A stretch of DNA of 64,000 bases. It comes from Pseudomonas sp. Ant30-3 (GTDB lineage Bacteria > Pseudomonadota > Gammaproteobacteria > Pseudomonadales > Pseudomonadaceae). Below are positions 54,641-61,015 of the stretch, in pieces (the first letter of the stretch is position 1; each line of letters begins with the position of its first letter). The stretch spans positions 62,001 through 126,000 of the forward strand of contig NZ_JMCL01000013.1 of assembly GCF_000690905.1 (NCBI RefSeq). Direction: 5' to 3'. Below the pieces are notes generated by a model that had not been told where the DNA came from, ran no database searches, and was given only the letters and a program-made list of their open reading frames with translations. A program made the translations under genes and the position numbers.

Positions 54641-54690
54641 GGGCAGGATTTATTTATGATGATGCGGTCGCCAATAAATAAATCCGTCCC
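54641..54690. repeat. Palindromic repeat, copy 2
   Basis: GGATTTATTTA (54646-54656) and TAAATAAATCC (54675-54685) are inverted arms, extended by GGGCA on the left and GTCCC on the right. The centre ATGATGCGGTCGCC matches that of copy 1. Confidence 0.85.
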
Positions 54691-54734
54691 CTCCAGATTC
54701 TTCTCCTATGCAAAAATTAGGCTTAGAGAAAAAT

Positions 54735-54783
54735 GGACGGATTTATTTAAGTAGGGTTTGGTGTCGCTAATTAGATCCGCCCC
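54735..54783. repeat. Palindromic repeat, copy 3 (diverged)
   Basis: GGACGGATTTATTTA is followed by AGTAGGGTTTGGTGTCGCTAATTAGATCCGCCCC. The right arm has decayed. It lines up base for base with copy 4 at 56004-56051 over most of its length. Confidence 0.75.
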
Positions 54784-55033
54784 AATTTCTTCGGTAATTG
54801 TAAAAGCGCTAAATGGCCTGGGAATACCGCACGAAGAAACCAAGGCTTACGACGAAAAACTAATTGATGCCATCTGTAATTAGCGAGGCAGAAAGATTGT
54901 AGGAGGTACATCAGATGGTCAGTTGTACTATTTTTCGAAAAATTCCATTGCAGTGCAGCAGGGCGTAGCAGACCGATTTGTTTCAGAAAAGGCGAAAGCA
55001 CAGGGGCGATTGAAAGATGAAAGCGGCTACTAA
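54782..55033 (+). pseudogene. Degenerate 3' tail of an unidentified gene, possibly an old effector
   Basis: In one frame the region reads SVIVKALNGLGIPHEETKAY...LIDAICN, then a TAG at 54881, then RGRKIVGGTSDGQLYYFSKN...AKAQGRLKDESGY and a stop at 55031-55033. The text on both sides of the TAG looks protein-like. It begins right at a palindromic repeat and has no start. Its end overlaps the ATG of the next immunity-like gene, as the intact effector at 49886 overlaps its own. I infer a truncated effector whose immunity gene survived. The family is not recognised. Confidence 0.6.
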
Positions 55034-55850
55034 TATTTTGGTGTTTGTTGTTGCAGTGCTTTTTGCAAGTATTTCAATGGCTCAAAACAGTCTGTCGCTT
55101 TACGTTTCCAGTTCAGGAAGTGCAGCTATAACTGAGGTGCAAGGAAGCACCTCGCTGCTAGTTCTTGCTGGGGGAAACAATAGTGGACAGCCTACGTCGG
55201 GCAGTTGCGTAATCGCAGCAAGTTTAACAGCTGTAGAAGGAGGCTTTAAAGGTAACCTCTTTCCAATCAGCACGGGCATAAATAGCTATAGTGAAAAACA
55301 AGCGTTGGGAAAAAAAATAAACGTTGACAGAAATCCCACGGCTATAGTTATAACTGATGTGGATGATGTGGGTATTTGTGCATTAGATAATAGTTTGGTT
55401 AATCGCTACGGGAAAGTTTTGGTCAATGATAAGAAGCATAAAATTGTTTATGCAGAAATGATTGATCTCGCTCACGCTAATGCTCTTTCATTATTTAAGG
55501 AAGGAAAAAAAGAGCAAGCCGTTATTGGGCTTTCTCCTTATGCGGAGAACTATAAGTCTGCTTGGCTGGCTGATAAAGAAATAGCTGGTGTAGTTGTTTC
55601 AGCGATAAATGATTATGCCTATTTTCTACAGGAGAACAATCAAGCAGCGGAATCTATCTCGTTTTTAAAAGATATCGTAATAGTTCAGCCAAACAGAGCG
55701 GTCGCGTGGTTGAATTTGGCGGATTCGAACTGGGCGGTTGGCAACAAAAATGACGCGGCAAAACAATATTTTGAATACAAAAAGCTCATGCTGTCGGTAG
55801 ACAGAAAGTCAAAAATTCCGGCGCGAGTATTTGAGCGTTCTGAAACTTGA
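55017..55850 (+). CDS. Exported TPR-like protein, probable orphan immunity
   Basis: A 277-residue protein with signal peptide MKAATNILVFVVAVLFASISMAQ. A unique N-terminal part (about 24-200) leads to a C-terminal module homologous to those at 52615 and 57004: NDYAYFLQENNQAAESISFL, WLNLADSNWAVGNKNDAAKQ, ending IPARVFERSET. It overlaps the end of a degenerate reading frame that may be its lost effector. Confidence 0.68.
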   Translation: MKAATNILVFVVAVLFASISMAQNSLSLYVSSSGSAAITEVQGSTSLLVLAGGNNSGQPTSGSCVIAASLTAVEGGFKGNLFPISTGINSYSEKQALGKKINVDRNPTAIVITDVDDVGICALDNSLVNRYGKVLVNDKKHKIVYAEMIDLAHANALSLFKEGKKEQAVIGLSPYAENYKSAWLADKEIAGVVVSAINDYAYFLQENNQAAESISFLKDIVIVQPNRAVAWLNLADSNWAVGNKNDAAKQYFEYKKLMLSVDRKSKIPARVFERSET

Positions 55851-56142
55851 GAGCTCTGTTGGAGTGATCTCGATATTAGAAAGTGGGCGCCCGTTATTTG
55901 GTAAGTGACTTGCATCAAAACAAGTTCGTCCGCTTTCCTTTGTCTGGCAAGTACAGACTGAGAGTCAGGCCAGTACGCTTCCAACAAAGAAGACAGAACA
56001 AGTGACTGATTTCTTTATGTTGGGTAAGGTGTCACTAAATGAATCTACCCCTGGTTTCTTTTTATCTCTTATAACCGCAAAATAAAACTCCATACTACTA
56101 GCTATGGCGAAATATGAACTCAGTTGACCAGGATTAGGACAA
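55851..56142. other. Intergenic gap with repeat remnants
   Basis: No gene is seen. GGGCGCCCGTTATTTGGTAAG near 55885 resembles half of the palindromic family, and a fuller copy lies at 56004-56051. AGGATTAGGACAA precedes the next ATG. Confidence 0.5.
56004..56051. repeat. Palindromic repeat, copy 4 (diverged)
   Basis: GACTGATTTCTTTATGTTGGGTAAGGTGTCACTAAATGAATCTACCCC aligns with copy 3 at most positions. The inverted arms are weak, so this looks like an older copy. Confidence 0.65.
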
Positions 56143-56484
56143 ATGAAAAAATTATTCGATAAGAAAATAATTGTTGTCGCTTTGCTTGGTGGTTGCATCG
56201 GCTATGCGAGTGCCTCTGATTTTTTAGTGATCAGCCGGGATGTCACAGGCGACGGTAATCTGGATCAAATCAAACTCACAAATAATAACACTGAGCTTTA
56301 CACGTTAAGTGTCAGTTCCGGTGGTAGGGAGCTATTCAGGAATGAAGCTCTTGTCCCGAAGGCCATAAAAAATAGTGGCGGATTAGAGGTTTTTCAAGGT
56401 TTAGATGTGGCAGATGGGAATATATCAATTCGGTATCGTTTTTGTAGTCCGTCTAGCAGCGTCTGCTATCTAGAAATGTTGTGA
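56143..56484 (+). CDS. Exported FG-GAP-like protein, N-terminal half of a probably split gene
   Basis: A 113-residue frame with signal peptide (MKKLFDKKIIVVALLGGCIG...ASA) and a calcium-loop-like RDVTGDGNLDQIKL. It stops at 56482-56484, and the next frame starts one base earlier at GTG 56481. The joined text ...SSSVCYLEML / SIFKDGKFSVSREEV... reads as one continuous domain. Either a one-base shift split the gene or the two halves are made by GTGA coupling. Possible immunity function is inferred from the neighbourhood. Confidence 0.55.
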   Translation: MKKLFDKKIIVVALLGGCIGYASASDFLVISRDVTGDGNLDQIKLTNNNTELYTLSVSSGGRELFRNEALVPKAIKNSGGLEVFQGLDVADGNISIRYRFCSPSSSVCYLEML

Positions 56485-56864
56485 GTATTTTTAAGGACGG
56501 AAAGTTTTCTGTTTCACGAGAAGAAGTCGTAGCCAGTGCAGATAAAATTGCATTAACAGGTATCTTTTATCGAAAGCCAACCGTTCCATTGGAGTCACTG
56601 ACTTACCAGTCGCTTATAGAAAATGATGACAGTGCGACGAAATTATTTGCCGGTACTTATGGCAGTTGCGTGATCAAAATGGGTGGATATTCGCTAATGA
56701 AAATCTCTGATGAGTTGGAGAAAGATTCACCAAGTGATTGGGTTCTCAAGGATGGTTGTATTACTCCCGCGTTAGTCTCTGCTTTGCAGGCTCAGAAATA
56801 TTTATCGCCTAAGGCTGCGTCCAGCTATTTTAGTAAGTCTGGAGCCAGCTCGATTGTTGAATGA
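56481..56864 (+). CDS. C-terminal half of the probably split FG-GAP-like gene
   Basis: A 127-residue frame beginning at GTG 56481 with no signal peptide. It would be stranded in the cytoplasm if made alone, although its partner half is exported. Visible parts are IFKDGKFSVSREEVV and GTYGSCVIKMGGYSLMKISD. A low-scoring ribosome site argues for frameshift decay rather than a separate gene. Confidence 0.5.
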   Translation: MSIFKDGKFSVSREEVVASADKIALTGIFYRKPTVPLESLTYQSLIENDDSATKLFAGTYGSCVIKMGGYSLMKISDELEKDSPSDWVLKDGCITPALVSALQAQKYLSPKAASSYFSKSGASSIVE

Positions 56865-56886
56865 ATAACCAAAGCTATAGAAAAGT

Positions 56887-56910
56887 GGCGGGTTTTTTAA
56901 GTTGGGTAAG
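56887..56910. repeat. Half copy of the palindromic repeat
   Basis: GGCGGGTTTTTTAAGTTGGGTAAG matches the left half of copies 3 and 4. The right half is absent. Confidence 0.55.
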
Positions 56911-57003
56911 TTCTAGTCCTTTCTTAATAAAAATTAACGTTGGGGGCGAGGGATTTGCTTTTTTTAATTGCTCATGTAGCATGATTTAAATGGAGCAAAA
57001 TTG

Positions 57004-57888
57004 ATGAATAAAATTTTTGTAGTGGCTATCATGGTTTGTTCCATGTACGCATACGGAGACAGTGCAAGTTATCCTTTGACCCCTGATTTTAATAGTGCGG
57101 GTAAGGTCGAGTTTACAAGAGTCGAAGGCGAGGGCGGCCAAGTATTGGAAGGCAGCCTTATCACCCATGACGGCCATCGAAAAAATGTTCCTGATACATG
57201 TAAGCCGGAAGGGGGGAGCGCTGAGCTGGTTGATGCGTATACTGTTAAGGCGAAAGCAACTTATTTTCTGTTTACATGTGCTTGGCCCGTTCAGCATTCG
57301 GGAATTGGACTCAATGGAATTCAATACGATACCTACGTGTACACAGGTAAAAATCTTGCCTCAATTGAAAAAAACAAAACGTTTTCCCAGCGTCTGTCGG
57401 GTTATGAAGGAAGTCTGGAGGAAGGTGGTATTAGTTATGCTTGGTATGTGACGCGTAAAGTCGCCGAGCAGAAGCTTAAAGAGCTTGAAGCTGGAGACGC
57501 TGTTGACTCTCTGATGATGGCTCATGCCATAGTTTTGACACGCTTGAAAGATGGTGATTATCAAGCGATACAACATTATTTGAGTTCCGAGCGTATTCAG
57601 CAATTGCGTACAAATTTTCCTGTAAGTAAATCCACCTTAATTGCCTATAATGATTTGGGTTACGCTCTGGGAGAGTCCAATTCAAATGGCTTGGCGTACA
57701 AGATATTAAAGGAAGTCGAAACGATCGCTCCAGATAGAGTCGTACTCAAAATCAACATCGCCGATGTGCTATGGTCGTCCGACAAGGAGGAATCGAAAAG
57801 GTACTATAAAGAATACGTTGAGCTGATGCGCAAATCCGGAAAAAGTAATTTGATACCTGCTGAAGCGCTTGAGCGCAGTACTTACTAG
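57004..57888 (+). CDS. Exported TPR-like protein, probable orphan immunity
   Basis: A 294-residue protein with signal peptide MNKIFVVAIMVCSMYAYG. The unique N-terminal part (about 20-215) includes two cysteines (TCKPEGG, FTCAWP). The shared C-terminal module follows: NDLGYALGESNSNGLAYKIL, INIADVLWSSDKEESKRYYK, ending IPAEALERSTY. TGGAG lies before the ATG; TTG 57001 is an alternative. No effector remnant is visible upstream. Confidence 0.66.
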   Translation: MNKIFVVAIMVCSMYAYGDSASYPLTPDFNSAGKVEFTRVEGEGGQVLEGSLITHDGHRKNVPDTCKPEGGSAELVDAYTVKAKATYFLFTCAWPVQHSGIGLNGIQYDTYVYTGKNLASIEKNKTFSQRLSGYEGSLEEGGISYAWYVTRKVAEQKLKELEAGDAVDSLMMAHAIVLTRLKDGDYQAIQHYLSSERIQQLRTNFPVSKSTLIAYNDLGYALGESNSNGLAYKILKEVETIAPDRVVLKINIADVLWSSDKEESKRYYKEYVELMRKSGKSNLIPAEALERSTY

Positions 57889-57940
57889 ATAATGCAAAAT
57901 GCTGGCCTGTCTAATAAGCGGTAAGCGGCGGATGGCTGTG

Positions 57941-58366
57941 ATGAGGTTCGACTTTATGACGTTTTCGAAATTGGTGCCCTTAATTTGTGTTTTTCACTTG
58001 GGGCACGCAGCGGCTGAGATTCCCAATATTGGCTCTGTCTCGGAAGTCGGGGCTGGCCGCGTTGGAAATAACGTTGTCAGGTATATAAAAACATTCGGTA
58101 GTAGTTGTCTTGACGTTCAGGTGATTAGCCCTGACAAAAACTGGAGCGTTTTGTCTTCTTCAAACTTTTGTACCTTTGAAGGTAAAAAATTCGGTTCGGA
58201 TTTTGCTGATGCTGGTTTCGAGGATATTACGGTGGAAGCTGACGGTCTTCATTTGACACTCAGCCTTACCCCTTTGCAGCCAACCGGTGAGCAGCGCAGA
58301 GGTTGTGTCATCCCTGTCGCAGCGGAGGTGATTAAAGATTTGAAGTGTGCCGAAGCAGGGAAATAA
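57941..58366 (+). CDS. Small exported protein of unknown family
   Basis: A roughly 141-residue protein with a signal-peptide-like segment (TFSKLVPLICVFHLGHAAAE) and cysteines at SSCLDV, NFCTFE, RGCVIP and LKCAEAG that could form two disulfides. Start choice is uncertain: ATG 57932, 57941 or 57956. The membership in the putative immunity array is positional. No domain is recognised. Confidence 0.55.
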   Translation: MRFDFMTFSKLVPLICVFHLGHAAAEIPNIGSVSEVGAGRVGNNVVRYIKTFGSSCLDVQVISPDKNWSVLSSSNFCTFEGKKFGSDFADAGFEDITVEADGLHLTLSLTPLQPTGEQRRGCVIPVAAEVIKDLKCAEAGK

Positions 58367-58470
58367 CTGAGCAGGTTCGGAATAATTCGTGTGTATTCTC
58401 AATTGAAGGGATTGCAAAAAATAGATCTGGCTCCTTTTTGGGGTGTGTGCATCAGTACAAGGAAATAGTT

Positions 58471-59709
58471 TTGAATAAGTTTTTTTTGTTGGTGATGTTT
58501 TTCTGTACTCCGGTTGTGGCCGCTGAACCGATCTTTCAAACTCTCAAGTCGTGTGCGCAGGACGTCAGCGTCACGAATAGTTGCTCGGTAGTGCTAGATA
58601 GCAATGGTTATGTGATAGATGCCGGTTCCGACCAGAAGCTATCAGACACGGCGGAGCCGACTGGGGCTTTGAATTTGGTTGAGCTTTATCGGGATGGAAG
58701 TCGATACGTTCTGGCTCATGAAAATTTTTCCAGGGCTCAGTCCCGCCGCTGGTTGGTGTTTGGATACGAAGGTGGAAGAATCCAACTGCAAAGGATCTAC
58801 ATCTTCTCATTAGATACCTCCAAGCAGTCTGGGCCTTACTGGCACGGTTACGACTGCCGACCTGACTCCGAGCCGTTCACTCCGCCAAGCGGTGTGCCTT
58901 TCAGCGAATCAGCTATGCAGGCACTGTGTGGAGATGTTGAGGGTGACGTAGTAGTGGTGCCGAAAGCGCCAGGTATCTCCATCCCCTCCAAATCCTGGGC
59001 CGTGAGTGTTCCCGTGTATAGAGCCCTCACCCGTGTCGGCGCTGCGACCTACCTGTTTCGAGGAAGTGAGGAGCCGGAATTGCAGACATTCTCCTGCCTG
59101 TCCAATTGTGTTTCCAGCACATCGGAAAAGGCCGAGACCCCTGCGGGGACTGCTTCATCTAAGTCAAGTGTTTCCGCTAGCGCCAAGGAAACCTGCAACC
59201 CCGATAGCTTCACCAATCCTGACTTAATCATGTGCGGCCAGCAAAGCTTCGAGAGAGTCGACGCTGTGTTGAATGAGCAATACAAGAATACCCTGACCAT
59301 CCTGGCCCCCGCAGACAAGAAGCAACTGACCGACGTACAGAGAAAGTGGGTGCGCTTCAAAGAGGCCTACTGCGAGGATATGTATCTGGCCACTTTTCCA
59401 GGGGCGGAGGCGCCAATAGACAAACTCGTGTGCTTGGCGCGTGCAACCACTGCCCGGCTGGGTGAGCTTATTTATCTACAGACAGGACTGCCAAATGATG
59501 GCTTTTACAAAGCTGCATCGTTGATGGCAGGGCAGGATGGCGAAAGGGGCTTGAAGGCCTCGATCAACTTGCTGGCAGGGGGAGATTTCGACGATCCGGT
59601 TTGGAAGCAGTACGCGGACGCGCACTGCGAGATGAGTTTCCGTCTGTTTCGTGAGGGCCGTGCTCATTGTGTTCTGCGAATGCGTTTTCAGTTACCCATG
59701 AATCGCTAA
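58471..59709 (+). CDS. Exported protein with LprI-type lysozyme-inhibitor domain, possible immunity
   Basis: A 412-residue protein starting at TTG 58471 with AAGGAA at the right distance; the frame extends 42 codons further upstream. The signal peptide LNKFFLLVMFFCTPVVAAEP gives export. Residues about 250-345 form a DUF1311/LprI-like domain (CNPDSFTNPDLIMCGQQSFE, QRKWVRFKEAYCE, LVCLARATTARLGELIYL). A weaker second copy ends the protein (YADAHCEMSF...AHCVLRMRF). Such domains inhibit lysozymes, which fits protection against the GH19-type effector upstream. Codon use is closer to core genes than the rest of the array. Confidence 0.68.
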   Translation: MNKFFLLVMFFCTPVVAAEPIFQTLKSCAQDVSVTNSCSVVLDSNGYVIDAGSDQKLSDTAEPTGALNLVELYRDGSRYVLAHENFSRAQSRRWLVFGYEGGRIQLQRIYIFSLDTSKQSGPYWHGYDCRPDSEPFTPPSGVPFSESAMQALCGDVEGDVVVVPKAPGISIPSKSWAVSVPVYRALTRVGAATYLFRGSEEPELQTFSCLSNCVSSTSEKAETPAGTASSKSSVSASAKETCNPDSFTNPDLIMCGQQSFERVDAVLNEQYKNTLTILAPADKKQLTDVQRKWVRFKEAYCEDMYLATFPGAEAPIDKLVCLARATTARLGELIYLQTGLPNDGFYKAASLMAGQDGERGLKASINLLAGGDFDDPVWKQYADAHCEMSFRLFREGRAHCVLRMRFQLPMNR

Positions 59710-59765
59710 CGGTACGAGCTCACTGCCCCAGATAGGCTGTCGGTGGTGCGTTACGGTTAATCAGG

Positions 59766-59790
59766 AAAGGGGACTTAACGTCCCCTTTTT
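59766..59790 (+). terminator. Intrinsic terminator closing the immunity-like array
   Basis: AAAGGGGAC (59766-59774) and GTCCCCTTT (59780-59788) form a nine-pair stem with a short TTAAC loop and a T run. Confidence 0.88.
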
Positions 59791-59805
59791 CTATTTGCGG
59801 TTCGG

Positions 59806-60189
59806 CTAAACCTTCGCCCGATGCTCCGCCGCATCCGACGAATCAATATGATCCAGCGCTCGCTCCACCAACAAATGCACACCGTCCGCCATTCTGCTAA
59901 GTGCCAAGGCAATGGATCGCCGTGAACCTTCTACACCATCGGCCAGATCGGCAGCGATTGCGCTGATGGACAGCAGATCCTCTGAAGCATTAGCCAGTAG
60001 CGTTTCGGTGTGGAGGTCGGGGGCGACGATGAAAAGCGCACCGTCGCGTCGCTTTGATTGTTTCTCCCCCGCTGTGCCGAGGTGAAGATCGAGGGCGCGT
60101 TCGGCGGCTTCGTGGAGTTTTCTCGAATCGAAGGATTCGTAGGGGGAGGTGGCTTGGTGTTCTGGAGAATTGGGAGCCGGATGAGTCAT
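59806..60189 (-). CDS. Small DUF6124/DUF3077-type protein (copy 2)
   Basis: A 127-residue paralogue of the protein at 16862-17251. The core TETLLANASEDLLSISAIAA is identical, and SRRSIALALSRMADGVHLLVERALDH is nearly so. The frame opens 22 codons earlier, but ATG 60189 has AAAGGA upstream and matches copy 1. Both copies point the same way and bracket the T6SS island. The function is unknown. Confidence 0.75.
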   Translation of the reverse strand: MTHPAPNSPEHQATSPYESFDSRKLHEAAERALDLHLGTAGEKQSKRRDGALFIVAPDLHTETLLANASEDLLSISAIAADLADGVEGSRRSIALALSRMADGVHLLVERALDHIDSSDAAEHRAKV

Positions 60190-60494
60190 AGGTGTAAATC
60201 CTTTGGAGTTAAATTGGTTTTTCTCCGGTTTCGGACTTGCACATCCGGTCGCCATTTTCGCAGCAACGAAACTAGGTTATCGATGAGGATCGGAGTTGCC
60301 TAGTTCACGAACAGCACCGCGTCTTGAAGGAAACGTCCGAGGCCATCGCAGCCACTTTCAGCAGATGAGCCTGCGTTTTAAACGCGACAGCTGCCGGTCG
60401 AAAGATCATCAATAAAACCACCCCCGCGATTAATCACCCAACCCCCCATTTTCCTTTAGACTTGCTCCCTCCCAGGAAGACCTCAGGACACGGA
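60190..60494. other. Divergent promoter region
   Basis: It holds the ribosome site of the DUF6124-type gene and a short inverted repeat AACTAGG (60270-60276) / CCTAGTT (60299-60305). Unlike copy 1, no A-B-B'-A'-A-B arm series is seen. No gene is apparent. Confidence 0.5.
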
Positions 60495-60983
60495 ATGCCA
60501 GTCCCCTCAAACACCCTTCGCTCCGCGCTCGTGGTTTGGCTGTATGCCGCCGCCATGGTGCATCTGCTCGTCGGCCTTGTGCTGACCTGGGCGGGCCATT
60601 CGGGATTGCTCGATGGCTACTTGCTGACCATCGAACAAGCTTTCTGGGCAACCGACGTCGTACCCATCACCGCCCGTGCCCAACAAGTCTGGTGGGTTGC
60701 GATATTCGGCGCCACGCTGCAGAGCTTCTCTCTCTACATGCTTGCCCTCGTGCGCATCGGCCATCGAACGAAAAGTCCCATGGCGTGGGGCTGGTTGATT
60801 GCCGGCATCGTGCTGTGGGCGCCGCAAGACATGTGGATCTCCGCTCAGGCCCGGGTCTGGTCGCACTTGTGGGTCGACAGCCTGGCGCTGCTCACCCTGC
60901 TGCCGCCGCTGATCTGGCTGTATCGTCATGACCGTCGCGCAATCGCGGTAAACAACACGCCGAGCGAGTCGGCAACGCCTTGA
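60495..60983 (+). CDS. Four-helix membrane protein of unknown function
   Basis: A 162-residue protein with four hydrophobic segments (about residues 15-37, 62-85, 96-112 and 122-142) and a short polar tail. ATG 60495 begins MPVPSNTLRSALVVWLY. It lies 32 bases upstream of the hydrolase/phosphotransferase fusion gene and is probably cotranscribed. No family is recognised with confidence. Confidence 0.7.
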   Translation: MPVPSNTLRSALVVWLYAAAMVHLLVGLVLTWAGHSGLLDGYLLTIEQAFWATDVVPITARAQQVWWVAIFGATLQSFSLYMLALVRIGHRTKSPMAWGWLIAGIVLWAPQDMWISAQARVWSHLWVDSLALLTLLPPLIWLYRHDRRAIAVNNTPSESATP

Positions 60984-61015
60984 AGCACCTTCGCGATCTG
61001 GCCTGAGGACCACCC

